A stretch of DNA of 64,000 nt from Rubripirellula obstinata. Its GTDB lineage: Bacteria; Planctomycetota; Planctomycetia; Pirellulales; Pirellulaceae. Below the pieces are notes generated by a model that did not search any database, was not told the DNA's origin, and worked only from the letters and a program-made list of their open reading frames with translations. Positions 27,901 to 34,781 of the stretch are shown in pieces. The DNA lies in assembly GCF_001642955.1 (NCBI RefSeq), contig NZ_LWSK01000010.1, forward strand, positions 29,769 to 93,768. Reading direction: 5' to 3'. How positions within the stretch are numbered: position 1 is the first letter of the stretch; the number at the start of each line of letters is the position of its first letter. The position numbers were made by a program, and so were the translations under genes.

Positions 27901-27947
27901 ACGATGACGCGGAAGCAACCGACGTGGCGCTGAACCAGCTTTTCTAA
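24918..27947 (+). CDS. Giant surface protein: LESRRLLA export motif, beta-helix, GEVED domain, dockerin repeats
   Basis: A 1009-residue exported protein. The basic N-terminus leads to ESLESRRLLAASLG (about residues 20-33), the planctomycete-specific motif at the head of many giant surface proteins. Residues about 50-540 form a parallel beta-helix of the choice-of-anchor-Q kind: LSLREAISLAN, followed by many STISGNT/STISGNS-type turns and PAIDAGDTNFP. Residues about 550-700 carry a GEVED domain (GWIDFNQDGDWLDAGEQIF and DDGEVEDYQVTL). Near residues 890-960 are two dockerin-type calcium repeats (DVNNNGTVTALDALQIINEL and DQNGDGRITALDALRVINEL). This suggests cell-surface or extracellular-matrix attachment, perhaps glycan binding. 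Base use is like its neighbours. It may be controlled by the palindrome just upstream. Confidence 0.9.
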   Translation: MRSYHRRQKTVRNRRRLRCESLESRRLLAASLGFDSVGFDTDSSLAEGEDQTFVVTTLDDELDQNPGDDLSDLSLREAISLANQLAGRDTISFANGLTGTIEFEVGLGQLLIDDPVDLIGPGADAITLNAMNNSRVIQLSANAGDVRIEGLTLTGGRTTADLAGGAGIRSLSTGMLTIDGVVITGNNTFGQGAAGAGVISGFSIADRDNPGSLTVIDSVISNNQTGSLFAGGGGVFSGGGTLTISGSTVSGNQTQGESAIGGGIYTTNTVVTITDSTISGNSTRGINSSGGGLAIQNSTLDIQSSTISGNTTAEQDSLGGGIFARRTDVTLINSTISGNTATIENGGGLYASRGTVDINHSTITGNQSGGNGGGVAVPETASQVVLTAVHSIIAANTDTAGTAPDLLVGDSLDTAGSVTFSLIGNNAGTGLTESQSVDPSSGNLVGDSSGSGLIDPLLGDLADNGGPTLTHSLLGGSPAIDAGDTNFPNPPTEPSETTDQRGDGFPRVINDRIDIGSFEFSTIVSTPTLDFGDASGDYAVLASDDGARHVVSSLFLGNQVDAEVDGQVSATADGDGSDDDGLIAISDFVTSASSSTTAAYLVTASEAGRLDGWIDFNQDGDWLDAGEQIFASVDVTAGSNTLPFSIPAGANSGTTFARFRISTAGGLSPLGQADDGEVEDYQVTLLDGSATPNVGIQFSGDQTSVATESGEAVVRIGTVEVFRAPLTATGTLTLTGAEEDTTLTVNVVDGIDLPNGGLSIVGGAGSNTLSVVGDGGAIDFTSANINVTGFGTLDLSNPDLNTVTIDAPTIQAWSPATARLSILLGETTPASDGSTDFDTLIVSDAEDWLMADPVTVDGQFRLTAETIDGGGETIEVSKPAVWQNVLQINDVNNNGTVTALDALQIINELARGTFSDPDTGILLDPLTISDFPGRYFDQNGDGRITALDALRVINELARQADNSATDSEFEGELVSGLTEAQQLPVRNEVSESQQDDDAEATDVALNQLF

Positions 27948-28129
27948 AAGGTTCTCAAACCTAGGAACAGTCCCGAAATAACTTCCGGGTTTTCCCGTAG
28001 CTGGGCCCGCCGGGGTTCAGTACCTGCTCAGTCCACAAAAAAGGTGTCAGGTACCAAAAAGTGAGAATAGGTAATACAGAGATGTTCCGAGCAATCAAAG
28101 GGTTGCCTGTCACCTTTATCTTGCGTTCC
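27948..28129. other. Intergenic DNA after the surface-protein gene
   Basis: A weak hairpin with a T run (CCCGAAATAACTTCCGGGTTTT, about 27972-27993, with a bulge) could end the surface-protein transcript. Further on is AAGGTGTCAGGTACC, a short motif of the kind often seen beside REP-like elements. No gene. Confidence 0.35.
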
Positions 28130-28323
28130 TTAAACCTAGGCCGTGAGTCGGATAGCTTCACACGGCCTCCATGCTCCCAATTTTTTTGTCGCTAATTTTT
28201 TTGTCTAACCTTCACCGGAACGCGTGGTGTGCTTGCCAGCCTAGGAGCGAGGTTGGGAGGATTTTGACAAAAAAACTAGCGACAAAAAAATGGTGTGCTC
28301 GTGATAATCCCAAACGGGGACAG
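28130..28323. repeat. Composite repeat family E, copy 1
   Basis: A 194-base unit beginning TTAAACCTAGGCCGTGAGTC. It contains an inverted repeat whose left arm is TTTTTTTGTCGCTAATTTTTTTGTC and whose right arm is GACAAAAAAACTAGCGACAAAAAAA, around a core with CGCGTGGTGTGCTTGCCAGC. A nearly identical copy lies at 28507-28700. There is no open frame of note. Confidence 0.9.
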
Positions 28324-28350
28324 CCAAAATCTCAAACGGGGACAGGGCAT

Positions 28351-28820
28351 ACCAAACGGTGCCGGGACAATCTGCAATCGCACTTGCTATCATTTCAGTT
28401 CCAAACGGGGACAGGGCATGTCAAACGGCTCCGGGACAATCTGCAATCGCACTTGCTATCATTTCAGTCGACAACTCTCGCTCGTGCCCTGTCCCCATTT
28501 GACCCTTTAAACCTAGGCCGTGAGTCGGATAGCTTCACACGGGCTTCATGCTCCCAATTTTTTTGTCGCTAATTTTTTTGTCTAACCTTCACTGGAACGC
28601 GTGGTGTGCTTGCCAGCCTAGGAGCGAGGTTGGGAGGATTTAGACAAAAACATTAGCGACAAAAAAATGGTGTGCTCGTGATAATGCCAAACGGGGACAG
28701 GGCATGCCAAACGGTGCCGGGACAATCTGCAATCGCACTTGCTATCATTTCAGTCGACAACTCTCGCTCGTGCCCTGTCCCCATTTGACCCATTTGACCT
28801 TGCCCTGTCCCCATTTGACC
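28351..28820. repeat. Repeat family F: three copies of a ~50-base unit bounded by GGGGACAGGGCA / TGCCCTGTCCCC arms
   Basis: The unit reads AAACGGTGCCGGGACAATCT, then GCAATCGCACTTGCTATCATT. Copies begin at about 28351, 28421 and 28706; the third follows repeat E copy 2. Before each copy stands AAACGGGGACAGGGCAT, and after the second and third stands its complement TGCCCTGTCCCCATTTG, so each set can fold into a large hairpin. CCCTGTCCCCATTTGACC is again repeated at 28801-28820. Confidence 0.85.
28507..28700. repeat. Composite repeat family E, copy 2
   Basis: Second copy of the 194-base unit at 28130-28323, differing at a few positions only (for example CATTAGCGAC for CTAGCGAC in the right arm). 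The two copies are direct repeats separated by part of family F, as expected after a local duplication. Confidence 0.9.
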
Positions 28821-28856
28821 TTGCTTGAAACCTAATTGTATCGAATCACGTTAGCG

Positions 28857-29708
28857 TTAAGCTGCTTGCAGTCGGGCCATTACGCGTTTCCACGCCAAAC
28901 ACTTTGCCAGGTCAAAGGCTGTCATGCCGTTGTTGGCTTTCTTTTTTGTATCCGCTCCGTGTTTCAGGCAGACATCGACGCCGTCCAACGATCCCGCCAA
29001 CGCTAATTGATGTAGGAATGTGAACCCGTGGGCGTCATCGGCCTGCTCCAGCATTTCGGGATTCTCTTGCAACGCTTGCTCGAAAGACTCTCGCATATTG
29101 ACCGACATGGGATGCTCGGCTGCGGCCACCTTTTTGTAATCTTGTGGTTTCTGCGGCACCTTCTTGAATTTTGAAAACAACCCTTTCTTCTTCGGTGCTT
29201 CGTCGCCGAGATGGCTTGTTGGCACCAAGGGGACAACCCCAGCATCACCAAAATCATGCCCCCAAGCTGCATCGTGCTGTTTACGTTCACTCGCACTCAT
29301 CCGACTTCGCATCAGATCCACCGTGAATCCACCGCAGACTTCTCCCGTGCAAACGTACATCCAGTCACCGACCTGCTTGCCGGCGATTTTCACTTGCTGA
29401 CCTTCGTGATAGGTCTTCAACGAGTGAGGCTTATTGATCAGTGTGCCTTCGACATGTCGGCCATCGAAGTCAATGTCCATCAACCACATGTGTTCGACTT
29501 CTAATCCGCCCGGGTTGGCCGCCCGAACTTCGGCAGGATCGGACAAAGACGCTTTCACGGCGGCCAGTTCGAGTCCTGGGATGATGCGACGACGCTCCCA
29601 AGCCAACTCTCGCCAAAAGAACTTGAAGGTCTGACGAGCTTTCTTGCTCGCCTCGAACATCTCAGGATCATCACCGGAAGAAAAAAAGACAGGAGGATCA
29701 TCGCTCAC
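28857..29708 (-). CDS. DUF2314 protein with C-terminal ankyrin repeats
   Basis: A 283-residue cytoplasmic protein. Residues about 20-150 match the DUF2314 pattern (ARQTFKFFWREL, then VEHMWLMDIDFDGRHVEGTLINKP and GQQVKIAGKQVGDWMYV), a family of unknown function. A basic linker (KKKGLFSKFKKVPQKP) joins it to two or three ankyrin repeats (AHGFTFLHQLALAGSLDGVDVCLKHGADTKKKANNGMTAFDLA), a protein-binding module. The start is GTG at 29708. The 3' end adjoins the repeat cluster of families E and F. I know no function for the combination. Confidence 0.78.
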   Translation of the reverse strand: MSDDPPVFFSSGDDPEMFEASKKARQTFKFFWRELAWERRRIIPGLELAAVKASLSDPAEVRAANPGGLEVEHMWLMDIDFDGRHVEGTLINKPHSLKTYHEGQQVKIAGKQVGDWMYVCTGEVCGGFTVDLMRSRMSASERKQHDAAWGHDFGDAGVVPLVPTSHLGDEAPKKKGLFSKFKKVPQKPQDYKKVAAAEHPMSVNMRESFEQALQENPEMLEQADDAHGFTFLHQLALAGSLDGVDVCLKHGADTKKKANNGMTAFDLAKCLAWKRVMARLQAA

Positions 29709-30193
29709 GGTCGGTACCCATTTAACGGTGCGGAAACTTGCGGATGTTTTTTAGGCGACCGCCAAACAAGTCGCCCAACGCAACCCTAAGGTACAGCCTC
29801 CAAAAAGCCACGTGTGCTTGCGACGGAGCAAACTCCTGCGGATCAAGGAGAAAGAAAGGGAACGGGGGCGGTTGCAATGCAAAACATTTTTCAAAATAGG
29901 TGATAAACACGGGCAGGGCGTTTCCTCCATGATCTGGTGGTGGATGGCTGCTGGATTTTTTTGTTGCTTCACGCTTAATTGCGAGTGGACGCTTGGTTGT
30001 GACTATTCGAGAAGAGAATGGTGCCAGAATTTACGAGTCGGCGTAGCACTCAGTGACGCAAATGATGCAAGTCATTGATGCGGAAGAAAAGTTTTGGCGG
30101 GCGGCCACTGTTGGTCCGACCTTTGGGACAGATCATAGGTGTCGGCTACCTTCCACCCTTTCGCGAAACATCTCGTGCGTGGTGAGTACAAAA
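29709..30193. other. Intergenic DNA with nothing recognised
   Basis: About 480 bases upstream of the DUF2314 gene. Short open frames exist but show no protein-like composition, ribosome-binding site or family motif. Confidence 0.4.
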
Positions 30194-30279
30194 CTTTGTG
30201 TTCTCTGTGCCCTTTGTGGCTAGCGAATCGCCAAACGGCGAACGTTTTCAGCCACAAAGGGCACAGAGGACACAAAGGA
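30194..30279. repeat. Long perfect-arm inverted repeat, family D
   Basis: Arms CTCTGTGCCCTTTGTGGC and GCCACAAAGGGCACAGAG, extended outward by CTTTGTGTT / GACACAAAG, flank a roughly 30-base centre that itself has GCCAAACGGCG. On either strand it would form a very stable hairpin without a T run. Confidence 0.88.
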
Positions 30280-30423
30280 AAGCGACTTGATGCAAAGCGA
30301 TTTCATGGTCGCACATCGATGGGTGGCTCGATTGAGCATCGCGTGAAAAACAACTGATATCGCGAAACTCGTAGAGAGATTTGGCCGTGCAAGAAATCAA
30401 ACGTCTCTGCGACTTTTGCTACC

Positions 30424-30526
30424 TAAGGAACGAGCGGGAAATTAGTGTCGCCTTTCGCGGAGCGAAAGTAGCGAATCCGCTGCTTTCGCGGAGCGAAAGG
30501 CGACTATAAAAGTCGCACGTTCCTAA
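30424..30526. repeat. Nested inverted repeat, family C
   Basis: Inner arms GTCGCCTTTCGCGGAGCGAAAG and CTTTCGCGGAGCGAAAGGCGAC surround GTAGCGAATCCGCTG; the arms are themselves palindromic (CTTTCGCGGAGCGAAAG). Outer arms AGGAACG / CGTTCCT bound the element. It lies 30 bases after the end of the TonB-like gene and could act as its terminator, but the nested form suggests a mobile repeat. Confidence 0.85.
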
Positions 30527-30554
30527 ATCAATGCCGCTATCGAACGTTGCCGCA

Positions 30555-33278
30555 CTACTCTGCCGTGTCTTCGTAGATCGGCAGGTGGCGGTAGTAGACT
30601 TCTAGGTTCAGCAGGTTCATGGTCGTCACGTATAGACGTCCCGCATGCACACTCCAGCGATCGCGAACTGGCAACATCGGATCCCAGCTTCCTGCATAGG
30701 GACCGTCTTCGAGTTGGCTTTCTAGCAACACGGGATTCAGGTTGCGGTTCCAATCCTTCCAGTAATCACCGCCCATGTGGAACATCACTTGGGTTGCGTA
30801 GTACCAGTAATAAGCGTCGCGTTGGGGCGATTGAGGCGTGCCCATTTGCGGCGGATATTCCAATAAGTAATCCGCAGCGGATTGCATCGCGGGCGTGTCG
30901 CGACGCCAACCCGAATACATTCGCATCAACATGCCAACCGATGTCATCGTGGGTGTCGGCTTGGATCCGTGACGCTGGGTTGGGGTGTTGGGGGCGTAAG
31001 GATCGTATCGGTATCGGTCGCGGCGATCGGGTGATTGCGCGACGCTAAGCCAACGATCGATTCCTTTGTAAGTTTTTTCAGGAGCGTTCAAACCGGATAG
31101 CTGTCCGCTTTTCAGCGCCATCATCATCCAACCGGTCACGCTGGTGTCGGCGCTGACCTGTGGCGTGTATCGCCATCCGCCTCGGGTGCGATGCTGTGTT
31201 GCGGCGATGTAGTTGAGTGCCAATTGCGCTGGCTTTTTCAGGTCAGGATCCTGAGTCATTCCGTAGGCTTCCGACATCGCCAGCGCCGCGATGCCGTGTG
31301 AATAGAACGCGACGTTCCGATCGCTGGTTGCATTCTCTTTGCGATAAAGGTCGCCATTGGTTTTCTGATTGTCGATCAAAAACTTCAATCCGCGGCTGAC
31401 CGTATCGGCGTATTGATGTTGGCGATGCGTGTATCCCGCTCCTTGATACGCCAGCAAGCATAGACCGGTGGCGGCAGTATCGCTGCGCAGGATCACCTTG
31501 CCGCCATGTCCTTGCAGCGACCAACTGCCATCTTCATTTTGAATGCTGTCCAAATACGCCAAGCCGCGTTCGATCGCCTCTTCGGTTGCCGGTCCCACCA
31601 TGCCTGACGGCGTCGGCGCACGACCACCTTCGGTTCGCATGATCCGGCGGTTGAACGATTCCACCGACGCGACCTTCGTACCGAACGGTGTCGCCGGCCC
31701 ACCAACGTCGCGTCGCTGGCGGGTTCCGGTCGTCAGATCAAGCGAAGCAATCTTGGGCTGTTGATCCGATGGAACAACGCCCGCGGTTTTTCCGATCGCG
31801 TCGGCGAACCCGATCGGTCCTGTGGCGGCCATCAGATCAAGCGATGGACTCTGATTAGGCGTCGTGCGATCGACTGCGGCGGCGTCCGCGTTCTGTCGTC
31901 GAGCGATCTCGGTTGCTTTGACAGACGCGGACATTTCGGCTGGAATCGATTCAGCGGTAGCGTCCGTTGAATTTGCATCCGGGCGACTGACCGATTCAGC
32001 AACCGCTTTGGTGTTGGGCATTCCGGCCGGGTCGCTGCCAACGCCAAAGTCAGCAGTCTTGGACCGTCCAGGTCGGCGGAACGCTTGGCCAGCATCGACG
32101 TTTGGCAAACCGGCGGACGCGGCTAACTGATTTCGCGTTGCAGAGATAGCCGATGTTTCGCCTTCGATTTTTGGGTTGCTAGAAACAACCGCCGACGTGC
32201 CAGGCGTCAATTGAGCTCCGGTTGTTTTTCCTCGCTTCAGCAAAGTTGATTCAATCGGCGCGATCATTCGATCCGCTGCGATGGATTGACGAGCGACTGG
32301 AACACTTCGCGGCGCGGGCGCGGCACCGGCAGGCTCAGCGCCGCTTGGTTTTGCGGTCGCACGTCGTTGTGGGCGACTCAGTCCCATGTCGCCGATCCGC
32401 GGAGGCGATGCATCGTTTTGGCGAAGTCCCGCCAGCGGTTGAATCTTTGACTCGGCCATTGCTGGCTCAGGCATCGATGGACTCGTCATCGACGCAGTCA
32501 TCGCAGAGGTCGATCGTCGTCGCGGGGTGTCATCAGAACTTCGTTCGGCCGCCTCTTGCATGACATCGGCTCGGACCGCCGTGCTGGGGGCGATTGGTTT
32601 TGACGACGGTCTGGGGACAGGTTGGTCAGCAGCGTTTTGGCTTCTCGCAAGTTTGGCCGGTGAATTTGATGGCTGCGGTTTAGATTCCGATGCTGTTTCG
32701 CGGCGAAGCAAATGTTGTTTGTCCAAACGACGGATCGGCGTCGGTGGCCGCGGCATTTCTAATTGAGCGGCGGAATGCTCGACCGGCGGTAGCTTGCGTT
32801 GTTCCCGCGGTGCGACCGGCGAAGCGGTTTCCGCATCAGCGGGTTTCGACCAATCAGGTTGTGCATCGCGGTTTTCAGTTGTCTTGAACAGATATTCTGG
32901 AACCGTCCGACTGACCGGTGAACGCTCGGGTTTGACTCCCATCACGCTTTGCGGATTGTATCGGCTAAAGATTAAAACGCCTGTCGCCAACATCAGCAGC
33001 AACAAGTGCAGAGACACGCTAAACAGAAATCCAATTTGGATTGATTTCTGAACGTAGTGCGATGCGATCCGGCGCAGGACAATGTCCATGGCAATCGCGA
33101 TCAACGGAACCGAGATCACGTAGGTCCATGCGTTGTGCGTGGGGCGAGAATCGCTGAAGCTTAACCGCGTCGCGATCAGGTACATCACCAGCCCGGCAAG
33201 TCCGGCGATGCAGACATCCAGCGGCCACATTCGATCCGAATTTGGATCGTGGTCATTCGTTTGAGTCACGCTAGCCAT
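30555..33278 (-). CDS. TonB-like anchored protein with squalene-cyclase-like toroid domain
   Basis: A 907-residue protein with three membrane segments near the N-terminus (about 20-41, 49-71, 82-107). The third reads IGFLFSVSLHLLLLMLATGV: Ser87 and His91 give the S-x3-H pair that TonB uses in its membrane helix to work with ExbB/ExbD. Then comes a long Pro/Ala/Ser/Arg-rich linker (about 110-560), as in TonB or TolA but longer. The C-terminal domain (561-900) is an alpha/alpha toroid of the prenyltransferase/squalene-cyclase repeat type, with QNEDGSW, SDTAATGLCLLAYQGAG, TRGGWRYTP and ADTSVTGWMMMAL. The DxDD acid motif of real squalene cyclases is not seen, so catalysis is doubtful. The start overlaps the exbD stop by 8 bases. 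TonB-like coupling is my inference. Confidence 0.82.
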   Translation of the reverse strand: MASVTQTNDHDPNSDRMWPLDVCIAGLAGLVMYLIATRLSFSDSRPTHNAWTYVISVPLIAIAMDIVLRRIASHYVQKSIQIGFLFSVSLHLLLLMLATGVLIFSRYNPQSVMGVKPERSPVSRTVPEYLFKTTENRDAQPDWSKPADAETASPVAPREQRKLPPVEHSAAQLEMPRPPTPIRRLDKQHLLRRETASESKPQPSNSPAKLARSQNAADQPVPRPSSKPIAPSTAVRADVMQEAAERSSDDTPRRRSTSAMTASMTSPSMPEPAMAESKIQPLAGLRQNDASPPRIGDMGLSRPQRRATAKPSGAEPAGAAPAPRSVPVARQSIAADRMIAPIESTLLKRGKTTGAQLTPGTSAVVSSNPKIEGETSAISATRNQLAASAGLPNVDAGQAFRRPGRSKTADFGVGSDPAGMPNTKAVAESVSRPDANSTDATAESIPAEMSASVKATEIARRQNADAAAVDRTTPNQSPSLDLMAATGPIGFADAIGKTAGVVPSDQQPKIASLDLTTGTRQRRDVGGPATPFGTKVASVESFNRRIMRTEGGRAPTPSGMVGPATEEAIERGLAYLDSIQNEDGSWSLQGHGGKVILRSDTAATGLCLLAYQGAGYTHRQHQYADTVSRGLKFLIDNQKTNGDLYRKENATSDRNVAFYSHGIAALAMSEAYGMTQDPDLKKPAQLALNYIAATQHRTRGGWRYTPQVSADTSVTGWMMMALKSGQLSGLNAPEKTYKGIDRWLSVAQSPDRRDRYRYDPYAPNTPTQRHGSKPTPTMTSVGMLMRMYSGWRRDTPAMQSAADYLLEYPPQMGTPQSPQRDAYYWYYATQVMFHMGGDYWKDWNRNLNPVLLESQLEDGPYAGSWDPMLPVRDRWSVHAGRLYVTTMNLLNLEVYYRHLPIYEDTAE

Positions 33279-33693
33279 TGGGGCCTTCCTGTGTCGTCAC
33301 GCTGTAATCGCTGACACCCGTTCGATTGCAAACATCCATCACGCTAACGACCGGCTGAAAACTAGTGCGATGATCCGAGCGAATCACGACGGTTTGACTG
33401 GTTGGGTTTTCAGCGACCGCCAATTCTAGCACCGATTGTAATTCGGTCAGCGCTTTTAGCTTTCCACCAACGTAGATGTTTCCGCTGGCATCAATGTCCA
33501 CCACGATTTCGCGTGGCTTGCTGGTCATCGGCATCGCACTGGTGGCCGTTGGCAAGACAATGTCCAAACGCCGCTCTTCATCTTCAAATTCGCTGGTCAC
33601 CAAGAAAAAAATCAGCAACAAGAAAACTACGTCAATCAGCGGAGTGAGGCTGAGGGTGCTGGCGACGGAGGACCGCTTTATTTTGATAGCCAT
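33271..33693 (-). CDS. exbD: ExbD/TolR family biopolymer transport protein
   Basis: A 140-residue ExbD/TolR protein: a short cytoplasmic N-terminus (AIKIKRSSVASTLSLTPLID), one membrane helix with the essential aspartate (TPLIDVVFLLLIFFLVTS, Asp22) and a periplasmic domain with VDIDASGNIYVGGK and VVIRSDHRTSFQPVVSVMDVCNRTG. With ExbB it uses the proton gradient to drive a partner spanning the periplasm. The gene starts 2 bases after exbB and overlaps the next gene, so the products are very likely made in fixed ratio. Whether the partner is TonB-like or Tol-like is open. Confidence 0.92.
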   Translation of the reverse strand: MAIKIKRSSVASTLSLTPLIDVVFLLLIFFLVTSEFEDEERRLDIVLPTATSAMPMTSKPREIVVDIDASGNIYVGGKLKALTELQSVLELAVAENPTSQTVVIRSDHRTSFQPVVSVMDVCNRTGVSDYSVTTQEGPNG

Positions 33694-33695
33694 TT

Positions 33696-34781
33696 CTAAT
33701 TTGCCCTCGCTCCGCCGTCATTCGGGCCACCTGAATTCACCGTTTCAGGCGGCGGTGGCGGGACTGAACCCACGGGAGGAACCGCAGCCGGCGGCGGTAC
33801 GGAGCTGCCTGCGTCGATGGGCTGAAGTTTGCCACTGGCATCCATCCGATTTCGCCCTGCAAAACGAACCAGACCCGGTGAAATTCGGAATGCAAATTCC
33901 TCCATCTGATGAAACAATTTTGCCAATCGGTTTTCAAGGTACAACGCCAAAATCGCCGCAGGAATGGCAACCACCAATCCCGCAAGCGTTGTCACCAGCG
34001 CCGTATAAATGCCTTCGGAAAGTTGTTCGCTGCGACTGCGGTCAGCGGTCAAAGTTGTCGATTCATGGAACGCAACAATCATTCCCCAAACCGTTCCCAA
34101 CAATCCCATCAGCGGTGTTGCCGCAGCGGCAAGAGTCAACCAACGAATCGGCGCGGCTTGGGTGTCGGCTTCGCGTTCCAGGGCATCCGTTGCGGCGCGT
34201 TCGATATCGGCGAGCGGTTGACCGGTCCGTTCCAGCATGGCAACGACGACCCGCGAAAGCGGCGACGGTGATTCCTGGCAACTTCGCATCGCGACCGAAG
34301 GATTGAACCGGTCAATGGGCTGGGTCAATGCGGTTAGGTCGTCTACCAACGGTTCCGGAAGCAGCTTGCTTCGCCGGAGGCTTAGCGATCGCTCGACGGC
34401 AAGTGCAACCACCAACAGACTCATAATGCCAATGGGAATCATGAACGCGCCGCCGCGAGTGATCAACGTCAACAGATCAATCCCCGACGGCTGCGGTGCC
34501 TGCGGTTCCATCGCCGGCTCGTCCGTCATGATGGATTGAATCTCATCCACGTCGACGACTTCAGGATTCGCGTTGTCGCCAGCTTCCTGGGCCGCTACGG
34601 TGCTAACGGCTGATATTCCCAAAACAATTGCTATCGCCAGAGCAGAGAATGAAAACTGGTTGCTGCGTCGCCTTTGCCAAGCAATCGGCCTGAGCATGGA
34701 AAGGATACCACCGGCAAACTTGCGTGGTTGCGAGATCATTTTCTTTTCCAACGGTGACTCATTCGTGGTGAAGTTTTTCAT
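33696..34781 (-). CDS. exbB: MotA/TolQ/ExbB proton-channel family protein with extra N-terminal export segment
   Basis: A 361-residue ExbB-type protein. The core (about 100-320) has GAFMIPIGIMSLLVVALAVERSL, LTLAAAATPLMGLLGTVWGMIVAF and GIYTALVTTLAGLVVAIPAAI, the three membrane helices of the family. It carries an N-terminal extension with a signal-peptide-like stretch (FSALAIAIVLGISAVSTVAAQ, about 45-66) and an acidic segment, a layout seen in planctomycete and proteobacterial long ExbB forms. A Pro/Gly-rich tail follows. Its ATG overlaps the TPR-gene stop as TAATG, which couples translation. Confidence 0.92.
   Translation of the reverse strand: MKNFTTNESPLEKKMISQPRKFAGGILSMLRPIAWQRRRSNQFSFSALAIAIVLGISAVSTVAAQEAGDNANPEVVDVDEIQSIMTDEPAMEPQAPQPSGIDLLTLITRGGAFMIPIGIMSLLVVALAVERSLSLRRSKLLPEPLVDDLTALTQPIDRFNPSVAMRSCQESPSPLSRVVVAMLERTGQPLADIERAATDALEREADTQAAPIRWLTLAAAATPLMGLLGTVWGMIVAFHESTTLTADRSRSEQLSEGIYTALVTTLAGLVVAIPAAILALYLENRLAKLFHQMEEFAFRISPGLVRFAGRNRMDASGKLQPIDAGSSVPPPAAVPPVGSVPPPPPETVNSGGPNDGGARAN

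Noticed and set aside
28171..28572. 133-residue reading frame in the E/F repeat cluster
   Set aside because: It only translates tandem repeat units (the same peptide appears again and again).
29812..30078. 88-residue plus-strand reading frame in the intergenic region
   Set aside because: No start signal, odd composition (clustered Trp/Cys) and no recognisable domain.
30555..33278. Functional squalene-hopene cyclase
   Set aside because: No DxDD motif, an added membrane anchor and long linker, and no hopanoid genes nearby.
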